Assembly: GCA_006226595.1 (NCBI GenBank)
Contig: SBGP01000103.1
Location: 1-64,000, forward strand
Reading direction: 5' to 3'
Source of the DNA: Deltaproteobacteria bacterium
GTDB taxonomy: Bacteria > Myxococcota_A > UBA796 > GCA-2862545
Length of the DNA stretch: 64,000 nt
The position numbers were made by a program, and so were the translations under genes. This document shows, piece by piece, positions 53,647 through 63,376 of this stretch. The notes under the pieces were generated by a model that made no database searches, was not told the DNA's origin, and saw nothing but the letters and a program-made list of their open reading frames with translations. Every line of letters begins with the position of its first letter. The stretch's first letter is position 1.

Positions 53647-54497
53647 ACGTCGCCGCTCTCGCATCGCTCGCCCTCGACGAGGACTGGGGTCACCGCGACC
53701 TGACCACCGAGGCGTGCATCGGCGCCGAGGTGGTGGGCACCGGCTTCATCCGGGCCCGCAAGGACCTCGTCGTCAGCGGCCATAGCTTCGCGCGCGCCAT
53801 CTTCGCCGAGGTCGGGCGTCGGCTCGGCTCCGAGATCGCGTACACCGAGATCGTTCCGGAGGGCACTTCGGTCGCCAAGGGCGCGGACGTCGCCCGCATC
53901 GAGGGGAGTGCCCGCGGCATCCTCATCGGTGAGCGGCCCGCGCTCAACGGGCTGATGAAGCTCTCGGGCATCGCCACCCACGTGGGGGCCTACACCCGGC
54001 ACCTCGGGGACTCGAAGCTGCGCGTCGTCGACACCCGCAAGACCACGCCGCTGTGGCGGGCCCTCGAGAAGGCGGCCGTGCGCCATGGCGGTGGGCACAA
54101 CCACCGCTTCGCGCTGTACGACGGGGCGATGGTCAAGGACAACCACATCGTCGCCGCGGGGGGCATCGCCGAGGCGGTGTCCGCGGTCAAGGCCGGGACG
54201 CATCACCTGGTGAAGGTCGAGGTCGAGGTCGACCGCGTCGACCAGATCCCGGCCGCCATCGCGGCCGGCGCCGACGTGCTGCTCCTCGACAACATGGACG
54301 ACGACACGCTCGAGCAGGCCATCGCCGTCGCGCGAGGCATCGACCCGCGCGTCGTGCTCGAGGCGAGCGGCAACGTCACCCCCGAGCGCATCGCCGGCAT
54401 CGTCGCGCGCGGGCTCGATCTGGACGTGATCAGCTCAGGCGGGCTCATCCACCAGGCCACGTGGATCGACCTCGGCCTCGACATGGTCGACGCCTGA
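53643..54497 (+). CDS. nadC: Nicotinate-nucleotide pyrophosphorylase (quinolinate phosphoribosyltransferase)
   Basis: Makes nicotinate mononucleotide from quinolinate and PRPP in de novo NAD synthesis. The 284-aa protein has E-D-W-G-H-R-D-L-T, G-E-R-P-A-L-N-G-L-M-K-L-S-G-I-A, D-T-R-K-T-T-P, H-R-F-A-L-Y-D-G-A-M-V-K-D-N-H and the end S-S-G-G-L-I-H. Catalytic-site Arg, Lys and His residues are present. GTG start overlapping the valS stop (GTGA). nadA and nadB are not here. Confidence 0.96.
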   Translation: MNVAALASLALDEDWGHRDLTTEACIGAEVVGTGFIRARKDLVVSGHSFARAIFAEVGRRLGSEIAYTEIVPEGTSVAKGADVARIEGSARGILIGERPALNGLMKLSGIATHVGAYTRHLGDSKLRVVDTRKTTPLWRALEKAAVRHGGGHNHRFALYDGAMVKDNHIVAAGGIAEAVSAVKAGTHHLVKVEVEVDRVDQIPAAIAAGADVLLLDNMDDDTLEQAIAVARGIDPRVVLEASGNVTPERIAGIVARGLDLDVISSGGLIHQATWIDLGLDMVDA

Positions 54498-55240
54498 TCC
54501 CCGCGGACCTCCGCACTCTCCCGGATCGCGCCGCGGCGCGCGGTCTGGGGCCGGTGTCCGTGCTCCGCTCGACGGGCTCGACCAACGCGGACCTCAAGCT
54601 GCTCGCAAGGGCCGGCGCGGTGCATGGCACGACCCTGATCGCGGACGCCCAGGAGGCGGGTCGCGGTCGCCTGGGGCGCGTGTGGAGCTCTCCGCCCGGG
54701 GACAACCTGTACCTCTCGGTGCTGCTGCGTCCGACGCTGCGCCTCGAGCGGGTGCCGCTGCTGTGCCTCGGAGCGGCGGCGGTGATCGCCGAGGTCGCCG
54801 GCACCCCGCTGCACATCAAGTGGCCCAACGATCTGCTCGCGCCGGACGGGCGCAAGGTCGCGGGGCTGCTCGCCGAGGCCGACCACAAGGGTGGGCGCCT
54901 GTCGTGGGTGGTCCTCGGCATCGGCATCAACGTGCGCTCGGCGCCAACCGAGCTGCCCGCGGCCCATCTGGCTGAGCTTGGCGGTGAGACGGACCGCGAG
55001 CGCCTCGCCCTCGCTCTGCTCCGCGGCATTGCCGACCTCGGCGACCAGGTGGCGACCGACCCCGAGGCGATGCTGTCCCGGTGGCGAGTCCACGCGGCGA
55101 TGCTCGGTCGGCGAGTGCGGGTTGGCGGCAAGGAAGGGCGCGCGGTCGACATCGATGCCGATGGCGCCTTGCTCCTCGACACGGCGAGTGGCCGCGAGCG
55201 CGTGCTCGCCGGCGACGTCGAGATGATCGGGCGCGCCTGA
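54494..55240 (+). CDS. birA: Biotin--[acetyl-CoA-carboxylase] ligase, start uncertain (CTG or GTG)
   Basis: Attaches biotin to BCCP. Group I type without the DNA-binding domain: S-T-G-S-T-N-A-D, the biotin loop A-G-R-G-R-L-G-R-V-W, I-K-W-P-N-D-L and G-I-G-I-N-V; then the small C-terminal SH3-like domain. The frame has no ATG near its beginning. A CTG at 54494 overlapping the nadC stop (CTGA) gives 248 aa with the usual first helix (P-A-D-L-R-T-L-P-D-R). A GTG at 54554 would start only a few residues before STN and leave out this helix. I favour the CTG, with translation coupled to nadC. The cloned neighbours give no hint of repression. Confidence 0.85.
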   Translation: MIPADLRTLPDRAAARGLGPVSVLRSTGSTNADLKLLARAGAVHGTTLIADAQEAGRGRLGRVWSSPPGDNLYLSVLLRPTLRLERVPLLCLGAAAVIAEVAGTPLHIKWPNDLLAPDGRKVAGLLAEADHKGGRLSWVVLGIGINVRSAPTELPAAHLAELGGETDRERLALALLRGIADLGDQVATDPEAMLSRWRVHAAMLGRRVRVGGKEGRAVDIDADGALLLDTASGRERVLAGDVEMIGRA

Positions 55241-55245
55241 GCAAG

Positions 55246-55272
55246 CAGCGCCGGGCACGAGGCCCGGCGCTG
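55246..55272. terminator. Bidirectional hairpin between convergent birA and matrixin genes
   Basis: Perfect 11-bp stem CAGCGCCGGGC / GCCCGGCGCTG with ACGAG loop, placed between the two stops. No T-run, so either a weak terminator or a 3' end stabiliser for both mRNAs. Confidence 0.6.
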
Positions 55273-55292
55273 TCCCGGTTCTGGAGCGGCGT

Positions 55293-58200
55293 CTAGCGCC
55301 GACGGCGCCGGAGCGCGAGGCCGAGCAGGGGAGCGAGCCACAGCGAGCTGGTGCCGTTCGCCGAGGCGCAGCCACAGCCACCGCCGTCGTCGGCGGTGTC
55401 GTCGCCGGTGGTGCCCGTGTCGGTCACTTCTTCGCCGGTGTCCCCGCTGTCGCAGGTGGTGACCTGCGGGTCGAGGTCGTCGCAGTCCGCGTCGAAGGCC
55501 ACGCCGTCGCCGTCCTGGTCGTCGTCGTTGCCGTCACAGTTCTGGTCGACGCCGTCGTACCAGATCTCGTCCGCGTTCGGGTTGATCGCCGCACTCGCGT
55601 CGTTGCAGTCGTCCGCGTTCTGGACCCACACGCCCTGTGCCGGGCAGCCGGTGGTCGTGCTGTTCGGGTCGCCGAAGCCATCCCCGTCGGTGTCCTCGTA
55701 CAGGGTGCTTCCACCGAGGCCCTCGTCGACGCTGTCGTCGCAGTCGTCGTCCGCGCGGTTGCAGGCTTCGGGCGCGTTCGGGTAGGCGATGCTCGCCGCA
55801 TCGTCGCAGTCGCCGCCGGTGCGCACCGTGCCGGAGGGCTGGGCGCACTCGTCGCGGGCGGTGGCGTCGTCGCCGTAGCCGTCGTTGTCGTCGTCGTCGT
55901 ACCAGGTGATCAGCGTGCCGTCCTCATCCACGCTGCCGTCGCAGTCGTGGTCGGTGGCATCGCCGCAGGTCTCGTCAGCGCCGGGGTTGATGGTGGCGTC
56001 GCTCTCGTCGCAGTCGCCGCCGAACAGCACCTTGCCGGTCGGCGCGGAGCAGTCGAGGGTGACCGTGTTGTCGTCGCCGTAGCCGTCGCCGTCGGTGTCG
56101 ACGTACGAGGGGATGACGTCGACCGGGTCCTCGTCGAGGGTGCCGTCGCAGTCGTCGTCGATCTCGTTGCAGTACTCGTCGGCCCCCGGGTAGATGCCGC
56201 CCGCGCGGTCGTTGCAGTCGCCCCCCTGCGGCGTGAAGTCGTTGGCCGACCAGTCACAGCGGTCGAAGAACTCCTCGTCGTTGCCGAATCCGTCGCGGTC
56301 GCGGTCGCGGTACACGCGGGTGGTGCCGGTCGTCGACAGGTCCTGGTTGTCGGCGGCGCCGTCGCAGTCCTCGTCGACGTTGTCCGGGTCGCAGATTTCC
56401 TGCGCATCCGGGTTCACGTTGGGGTTCGTGTCGTCGCAGTCGCCGAAGGCGCGGGCGTATCCCTCGGGCTCGGCGCAGGCCTGGGTGGTGCTGCCCTGCA
56501 CGCCGAAGCCGTCGCCGTCGGTGTCCTCGTAGAAGGTGCGGGTGTTGGTACCGGCCTCGTCGGTGGCGCCGTCGCAGTCGTTGTCGAGGGAGTCGCAGTT
56601 CTCGGTGTTGTTCGGCGCCATCAGCGCGGTGTCGTCGTTGCAGTCGTCGCTGTTGGCGACGTAGCCGCTCGGCTGGGCACACCCGGTGGTCGTGCTGTCC
56701 GGGTCGCCGTAGCCGTCGCCATCGCTATCCGCGTACCAGGTCGACTGGTCGCCCGCGTTCTCGTCGGTCTGCCCGTCGCAGTCGTCGTCGACGTTGTTGC
56801 ACAGCTCGGGAGCCCCCGGGTACCGCGTGTTGTTGCCGTCGGCGCAGTCGCCGTCGAGGGCGACCTCGTCGGTGGCGGGGTCACAGCGAAGCAAGGCAGA
56901 GCCCGCGCCGTAGCCGTCACCATCGCCATCGGCGTAGACCGTCACCTTGCCGTCCGCGCCCTCGGGGTCGAGGTCGTCGGCGTAGGTGTCGCAGTCCTCG
57001 TCGACGTTCGCGCCGTCACAGACCTCGGCGGCACCGGGGTGGATGGCGGCGTCGTTGGGGGCGCAGTCGCCGTTCGCGGACGTGTAGCCGCTGGGGGCCG
57101 CACAGCCGAACTGGGTGTCGCCGTCGATACCGTACCCGTCGCCGTCGGTGTCTCGGTAGAACGTGCGCTGGGCGGAGCCGGCCTCGTCCGTGGTGCCGTC
57201 GCAGTCGTTGTCGAGGTCGTCGCACTCCTCGGTGCCTCCGACGAAGGCGAGGTTGGACGAGTCGTCGCAGTCGCGGCTGTCGGCGACGTACCCGGAGGGC
57301 TGCACACAGGCCTCGAAGGTGTTGTTCGCGTCGCCCTGGCCGTCGTTGTCGTTGTCCGCGTACCAGGTCTGCGTACCGGAGGCGCCTTCGTCGGTGCGCG
57401 CGTCACAGTCGTTGTTCACCGCATCGCAGAGCTCGGGGGCGCCGGGGTAGGTCGTGTTGTCGTCGTCGTCGCAGTCCTGCAGCTGGGTGACCCACTCGCT
57501 GGTCGGGTCGCAGAAGCTGCCGGTGGTCGCGCCGTCCGAGTACCCGTCGCCATCCGCGTCGAGGTAGTACAGCGTCTGCCCGCTGACGCTGTTGTCGGCG
57601 TCGTCTGCATTGCCGTCGCAGTCCTCGTCGACGTCGTTGGGGTCGCAGACCTCCTGAGCGCCGGGCCGGATGGCCGCGTCGTTGTCGTTGCAGTCGTTGC
57701 CGCCGTACGCGTCGCTGTCGGCGCCGTCGCCGTCCGCGTCGTAGTCCGAGTCGCCGGCACAGTCCGAGTCGATGCCGTCGTACGGGGTGTCCGTGGCGCC
57801 CGGGTAGATGGCCGAGTTCGTGTCGTCGCAGTCGACGGGCACCGCGTACCCATCGCCGTCGTTGTCCGTCTCGCAGATGACGTCGACGTCGATGGCGTCG
57901 GTCCACACGCGGCCGATGCTGTCCTCGAAGGTGATGCCGAGGGTCGCGGTGAAGTTCGAGGTGCACTCAGCGACGGTGAGCACGAGCGCACTGTTGGTGG
58001 ACCCGCTGCCGCCGGCGACGACGTTGCCGATGTTCACGGTGCCGGTGACGATGCTGAGGTCCGGATCGGACTCGTCCACCGTCGCGGTCACGGAGCTCGC
58101 GTTGACGTTGCCGATGTTGTCGACGTCGAGGTCGAGCTCGAAGGTCTCGCCCCGCTCGATGATGCCGTCACCATCGCCATCGCTGGCACCGGTCGCGTCG

Positions 58201-58847
58201 TCGTCGAGGGTGTAGCCGGTCATCGTGATGCGCGGGGCTTCGGCCCCGTAGATGGCGACGAGTCCGTCGACGTCATCCTGTGCGAGGCCGCGCTGGTAGG
58301 TGCCGACGGTCGAGCTCGCGTACATGATCGCGCGGCTGTCGTTGCTGTGGTTCAGGCCCAGGCAGTGCCCGAGCTCGTGCACCGCGACGTCCCGGAAGTC
58401 GGACTCGTTCCCGGAGATCGAGTTCACGTCCATGTTCCAGTAGATCGTGCCCGAGCCGTTTCGACCGTAGAACCGGATGTCGCAGTCCGACGTCCGCCCG
58501 TTGTAGCCCCAGTACTGGGCCACCGCGAGGGTGTAGCGGTCGTTGGTCGAGGTGTACCACTGGCCGATGTAGCGGCCGTCGTCGTTCCACGAACTCGCGC
58601 TCGTCGACCCGCCGTCCTGAAGGTACACGTCGGCGCCGCCCTGGATGTTCCAGGTGTCCAGCGCGTCCTGCCACGCAGCGTAGGCCTCGGCGGTGGTGCC
58701 CTCGTTGAAGTTGGCCGGGTTGAACTCGAACGGCGTCTCGACGGGGTTCTGCTCGTACGCGAAGTTCATGCTCGTGAGCGTGTACGCGACCACCGACGGG
58801 GCGGCGAACAGCGCGAGGACGACGGAGAAGCGCAGGCTACGGGACAT
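55293..58847 (-). CDS. Secreted matrixin-type metalloprotease with MopE-like repeats and MYXO-CTERM tail
   Basis: A 1184-aa surface protein. After a signal peptide (F-S-V-V-L-A-L-F-A-A-P-S-V-V-A) comes a zinc protease domain with H157-E-L-G-H-C-L-G-L-N-H167 and the Met-turn I-M-Y-A-S near 175. A CARDB-like beta domain (220-370) follows, then thirteen repeats with D-C-D/N-D...P-G-A and Asp-rich D-x-D-G-D-G-Y loops, as in MopE-type metal-binding regions. It ends G-G-G-C-G-C, a hydrophobic helix and R-R-R-R-R, the MYXO-CTERM plan for anchoring on the cell surface. ATG at 58847 with GGGAG. It overlaps the upstream secreted protein gene by 11 nt. Confidence 0.92.
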   Translation of the reverse strand: MSRSLRFSVVLALFAAPSVVAYTLTSMNFAYEQNPVETPFEFNPANFNEGTTAEAYAAWQDALDTWNIQGGADVYLQDGGSTSASSWNDDGRYIGQWYTSTNDRYTLAVAQYWGYNGRTSDCDIRFYGRNGSGTIYWNMDVNSISGNESDFRDVAVHELGHCLGLNHSNDSRAIMYASSTVGTYQRGLAQDDVDGLVAIYGAEAPRITMTGYTLDDDATGASDGDGDGIIERGETFELDLDVDNIGNVNASSVTATVDESDPDLSIVTGTVNIGNVVAGGSGSTNSALVLTVAECTSNFTATLGITFEDSIGRVWTDAIDVDVICETDNDGDGYAVPVDCDDTNSAIYPGATDTPYDGIDSDCAGDSDYDADGDGADSDAYGGNDCNDNDAAIRPGAQEVCDPNDVDEDCDGNADDADNSVSGQTLYYLDADGDGYSDGATTGSFCDPTSEWVTQLQDCDDDDNTTYPGAPELCDAVNNDCDARTDEGASGTQTWYADNDNDGQGDANNTFEACVQPSGYVADSRDCDDSSNLAFVGGTEECDDLDNDCDGTTDEAGSAQRTFYRDTDGDGYGIDGDTQFGCAAPSGYTSANGDCAPNDAAIHPGAAEVCDGANVDEDCDTYADDLDPEGADGKVTVYADGDGDGYGAGSALLRCDPATDEVALDGDCADGNNTRYPGAPELCNNVDDDCDGQTDENAGDQSTWYADSDGDGYGDPDSTTTGCAQPSGYVANSDDCNDDTALMAPNNTENCDSLDNDCDGATDEAGTNTRTFYEDTDGDGFGVQGSTTQACAEPEGYARAFGDCDDTNPNVNPDAQEICDPDNVDEDCDGAADNQDLSTTGTTRVYRDRDRDGFGNDEEFFDRCDWSANDFTPQGGDCNDRAGGIYPGADEYCNEIDDDCDGTLDEDPVDVIPSYVDTDGDGYGDDNTVTLDCSAPTGKVLFGGDCDESDATINPGADETCGDATDHDCDGSVDEDGTLITWYDDDDNDGYGDDATARDECAQPSGTVRTGGDCDDAASIAYPNAPEACNRADDDCDDSVDEGLGGSTLYEDTDGDGFGDPNSTTTGCPAQGVWVQNADDCNDASAAINPNADEIWYDGVDQNCDGNDDDQDGDGVAFDADCDDLDPQVTTCDSGDTGEEVTDTGTTGDDTADDGGGCGCASANGTSSLWLAPLLGLALRRRRR

Positions 58848-59286
58848 GACAGTCTCCCAGGCCGCGGAGGACCTCGGCGAGGGAGGCGCCCTTGTCGCCG
58901 GGACGGGCGGCGATGCGAATCGCGCCCTGTTCGCCACCGAGGATCTCGAGGCCGCGCTCGGCATGTGGAGCCAGGAACAGCATGTAGCGAGCATCGAGCT
59001 CGAAGTGCGGGGTGTGCTCGACCCAGTGGGTGAGCCCGTCCTTCTCGCCGCCGGGAAGCGTGAGCTCGACCGTCTCCGGGCCGGTGCCGCGGATGTTCTT
59101 GGTCGACGCGAACCACACGTGGGTCTCGAGTCCGCCGTCGGGGGCGGTGCTCCACACGGTCTCGGTCGACGTCACCTCGGCGACGACGACGCGGGTGCTG
59201 GAAAAGCACAGCTCGGGGAGGGGAACCTGCGTCTGCATCGCAGTCGCGGGCGCGACGGCGAGGAGCAGGAGGAGGGCGGTTCGCAT
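58837..59286 (-). CDS. Small secreted protein, partner of the matrixin
   Basis: A 149-aa exported protein with signal R-T-A-L-L-L-L-L-A-V-A-P-A-T-A. The mature part is beta-rich (V-V-V-A-E-V-T-S-T-E-T, V-W-F-A-S-T-K-N-I-R-G) with a Y-M-L-F-L-A-P strand and single cysteines near each end (E-L-C-F and G-D-C-H) that could pair. No family name. Its last 11 nt overlap the start of the matrixin gene, so it may be a chaperone, inhibitor or activator of that protease; this is inferred from position. Confidence 0.75.
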   Translation of the reverse strand: MRTALLLLLAVAPATAMQTQVPLPELCFSSTRVVVAEVTSTETVWSTAPDGGLETHVWFASTKNIRGTGPETVELTLPGGEKDGLTHWVEHTPHFELDARYMLFLAPHAERGLEILGGEQGAIRIAARPGDKGASLAEVLRGLGDCHVP

Positions 59287-59336
59287 GGCGACTCTCTCGG
59301 AAGGGTTCGCGCGTTTTTTCCCAAAAAGATCCAGGT

Positions 59337-59350
59337 GTCAACGCGTTGAC
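59337..59350. promoter_or_regulatory. Perfect 14-bp palindrome in divergent promoter region
   Basis: GTCAACGCGTTGAC is its own reverse complement. It contains a consensus -35 (TTGACA, minus strand, 59341-59336) toward the matrixin operon and a TTGACC (plus, 59346-59351) toward the gene at 59455. A regulator bound here would block both. The -10 boxes are weak (A-tract on the minus side). Confidence 0.5.
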
Positions 59351-59454
59351 CGAGCGTTTGCGGCTCGCTGGAAATGCTGGCGAGATCAAGGCCTTGGGCG
59401 AGGCCTGTCGCCTGTGCCAGAAGGGCATGCCGTTGCCCTGTAGAGTGGGGAGCC

Positions 59455-60624
59455 ATGACGACCCTGACTCTCGCGCTCGCTCTCCTGGTTCCACCTGCTC
59501 ACGCGGACGACCCCGAGTTCCTGCTCGATGCGTACGGCGCTCGCGTGGACCTGCCATCCGGATGGGAGGGCACCCCCGGCAGCTGGACGAACGAGAGCTT
59601 CGACGCCTCGGCCGCGAATGGCGCACTGCTGTTCTTCGCATGGGGCTCGGACTTTCAGTCGCCGATGCGCAAAGACGAGCTCAAGGCGTGGGGAGACCGG
59701 CTGGTCGACAAGGCCCTGGCCCGCAAGATGACCAAGGCCGAGGTGGTCTCCTCGGAGATCCGCAAGGTCGGCAAGCGCGAGGTCGCGGTGTTCGAGCTCG
59801 CGGTCGAGGCATCCGCTGGAAAGGGCGTGATGTTCGGCACGGCTGAGGCCGTCGACGGGCACGTGTTCCACATGATGGTGATGACCGGCAAGCGCAAGCG
59901 CTCGGCAGGCGCCAAGGCCATCGACGCGTTCATCGAGCAGCTCGACATCCAAGCTCCCCCCGCCGAGCTCGGCTGGGGAGGCGAGGTGTCGGCCGGGGGC
60001 CACAGCGCCAAGCTTCCCGCGGACTGGCGTCCCGTCCTCGAGACCGAGGTCGACGACTTCAAGCGGCACATCAAGGACCTCGGCGTCGCGGATACCAAGG
60101 AGTGCTGGACCGCCATTCGCCCGCACGGTCCCGGCGACCCGGATGTGATGCTCGCGTGCAGCGCGCCGCTGTATCTCGGCGTCGTCGACGAGTACTCCTT
60201 CGCTGGGGTCGACGAGCAGGTGCGGACCACGCTGTTCGGGGCGGGTGCGAGCCAGATCGCGCCCGCTGCGCCGCGTGACGTCGGGGACCGGGTGGGCCTG
60301 CGCTACCTCGCGGACCTCGGCACGCGAAAGATGGCGCTCGGCGTCGTGCCCTCGGAGAACGGCGTGATGCGCATCTGGACGGTGACCCACGGAGAGGGGG
60401 CCGGTGAGGCGCTGGACGGGGTGCTCACGACGAGCAGCCTCGCGGGACCGCATCCGGTCGAGCTCGGGGAGACGGTGTCCTACTACCTGACCTACCGCCC
60501 GTTCTCGCCGATGGTGCTCGGGCCGGCGGCGCTGCTCCTGCTCATCCTCGGCGGAGGCGCGGCGGGTGCGGCCATGGCCATGCGCAAGAAGCCGGCCTTC
60601 GACCTGGACGACGACGAGCTCTAG
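59455..60624 (+). CDS. Exported protein with C-terminal membrane helix, unknown function
   Basis: A 389-aa protein with signal T-T-L-T-L-A-L-A-L-L-V-P-P-A-H-A. Two similar periplasmic halves can be seen: Y-G-A-R-V-D-L-P-S-G-W-E near 24 and G-H-S-A-K-L-P-A-D-W-R near 180, which suggests duplicated alpha/beta domains. A transmembrane helix (about 350-378, V-L-G-P-A-A-L-L-L-L-I-L-G-G) and a short acidic tail (D-L-D-D-D-E-L) end it. The ATG at 59455 has GGGGAG 2-3 nt upstream. Its promoter region is shared with the matrixin unit. Confidence 0.75.
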   Translation: MTTLTLALALLVPPAHADDPEFLLDAYGARVDLPSGWEGTPGSWTNESFDASAANGALLFFAWGSDFQSPMRKDELKAWGDRLVDKALARKMTKAEVVSSEIRKVGKREVAVFELAVEASAGKGVMFGTAEAVDGHVFHMMVMTGKRKRSAGAKAIDAFIEQLDIQAPPAELGWGGEVSAGGHSAKLPADWRPVLETEVDDFKRHIKDLGVADTKECWTAIRPHGPGDPDVMLACSAPLYLGVVDEYSFAGVDEQVRTTLFGAGASQIAPAAPRDVGDRVGLRYLADLGTRKMALGVVPSENGVMRIWTVTHGEGAGEALDGVLTTSSLAGPHPVELGETVSYYLTYRPFSPMVLGPAALLLLILGGGAAGAAMAMRKKPAFDLDDDEL

Positions 60625-60671
60625 CAACGCCTCGCGTTGCTCGGTCGCGTGTTCTCGTCCGATCGATCCAC

Positions 60672-60705
60672 GAAAAAGCCCCGCCACCAAGCGGTGACGG
60701 GGCTC
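60672..60705 (-). terminator. Rho-independent terminator of the OmpA gene
   Basis: On the minus strand AGCCCCGtCACC - GCTT - GGTGgCGGGGCT is followed by TTTTTCG. It has a 12-bp stem with one mismatch and a clear U-tract. Confidence 0.9.
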
Positions 60706-60724
60706 TCCTCTCAAAGGACGCCGG

Positions 60725-62269
<1,545 letters not shown>

Positions 62270-62370
62270 GAATGACCTCCAAAGGTGACGGTCGGGGCAG
62301 CTAACCGGTTTCGTGCGCGCGAGGGAGAGAAGTCCCTCTTCCGCCGAATTCCCCGCCGAAAGAAGGCCCT

Positions 62371-62398
62371 ATTGTGCGGCTGCGACGCGTCTTGTCAA
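62371..62398 (-). promoter_or_regulatory. Sigma-70-type promoter of the OmpA gene
   Basis: TTGACA (minus strand, 62398-62393), 16-nt spacer, CACAAT (62376-62371); consensus -35 and 4/6 -10, about 100 nt before the ATG. Confidence 0.6.
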
Positions 62399-62424
62399 CG
62401 GGTCGCGGGAATGTGCGGTTTAAG

Positions 62425-63213
62425 TCAGGGCATGCGATCGGCTTCCGAACCGCCCGGGAGCGCGTCCAGGACGGCACCTGGGCTCGATGCGAGCATGCTG
62501 CGACAGGTGGCGACGCGGTCCGCGGGAGCGCGCGCGCTCCACTCGCTGAGCACACGGACCAGGCCCGCCTCGTTTCCGCCAGCCCAGGCGCGGAGCAGTC
62601 CAGCGTGCAGGCCGACCGTCGCGTCGAGCAGCCGCGTCAGCCGCGCCTCGTCCCACGGCAGGGCATGGCGCCAGCGGTACCAGAAGGCCCATGTCGCCTC
62701 GGGGTGGGCGATCAGGACCTCATCGAGTGCGGCAGGGAGATCCGCGGGCGCCTCGGTCCCGAAAGCGGTGCGCAGGCGACCCAGCGAGCTGGCGGCGGCG
62801 AGCCCTGGACCCTGTGGGTTCGAGAGGTAGGGCCGACCAAGGGCCCAGGCGTGCTCCGGAGTGAGCATGCCGCGGCGGGTGACGTGATGCAGGGCGGCGA
62901 GGGCCGTGCGCAGGTCCCGCGGGTGAGGGGAGTCGGCGCGCAGCACCCGCTCGAGGATCTCCGAAGCGGCCGGGAACAGTGCCTCGTCCCCGAGGTCGGC
63001 GATGAGGTGGTGCGTCGCGACCCGGACCCGGATGTCCTCGTCCTCGGCCCAGGCGCGGAGCCGCGCCTCGGTGACGCCGTGCGCAAGGCCCTCGTTCCAC
63101 GAGGCCGCGCTCACGACCCGGGCGCACGCCTCGACCTGATCCCGGCGAACCAGCGGATCTTCGGAGGTGGCGCTCGGGTCGCACGCGAGGGCGAGAGACA
63201 GGAGGAGGAACAT
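62425..63213 (-). CDS. Lipoprotein with helical (HEAT-like) repeats
   Basis: A 262-aa lipoprotein, signal F-L-L-L-S-L-A-L-A-C with Cys11. The body is almost all alpha-helical with repeat-sized units (R-V-R-V-A-T-H-H-L-I-A-D-L-G-D-E-A, L-R-T-A-L-A-A-L-H-H-V), resembling HEAT-type solenoids. No family assigned. An in-frame GTG 6 nt upstream (63219) is possible, but the ATG at 63213 gives the better signal peptide. It precedes the OmpA gene, which has its own promoter, so they are probably separate units. Confidence 0.75.
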   Translation of the reverse strand: MFLLLSLALACDPSATSEDPLVRRDQVEACARVVSAASWNEGLAHGVTEARLRAWAEDEDIRVRVATHHLIADLGDEALFPAASEILERVLRADSPHPRDLRTALAALHHVTRRGMLTPEHAWALGRPYLSNPQGPGLAAASSLGRLRTAFGTEAPADLPAALDEVLIAHPEATWAFWYRWRHALPWDEARLTRLLDATVGLHAGLLRAWAGGNEAGLVRVLSEWSARAPADRVATCRSMLASSPGAVLDALPGGSEADRMP

Positions 63214-63336
63214 GCACACAGCCTCGCACGTGCGGTGCCGACTGACATCCTGTCACGACCTCGCCGGCCCCGGTTCCGGAGATGACAACCTGTCGGAGTT
63301 TTGGCGCGGACGTGGCCATTTTGGGGGCTCCAGCGC

Positions 63337-63352
63337 TGGCATGATCCTTGCT
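63337..63352 (+). promoter_or_regulatory. Candidate sigma-54 promoter of the gspC operon
   Basis: TGGCATG-ATCC-TTGCT has the obligatory GG-N10-GC spacing and differs from consensus TGGCACG-N4-TTGCW by one base. Transcription would start about 63363, placing GAGGAGG (63363-63369) at the 5' end of a very short leader. Confidence 0.55.
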
Positions 63353-63376
63353 TGCATGCGGGCGAGGAGGTCCACT

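Noticed and set aside
50734-53664. Long antisense open frame (about 976 codons) opposite valS
   Set aside because: valS is unmistakable on the plus strand; the antisense product is low-complexity Leu/Val/Arg/His and has no start signal.
55400-57850. Possible DNA satellite or CRISPR-like array
   Set aside because: The periodicity comes from protein repeats; units differ in sequence and length and lack identical direct repeats with spacers.
55947-59033. Plus-strand open frame of about 1030 codons opposite the matrixin gene
   Set aside because: Its Val/Ala repeats are just the reverse reading of the Asp/Cys repeat DNA.
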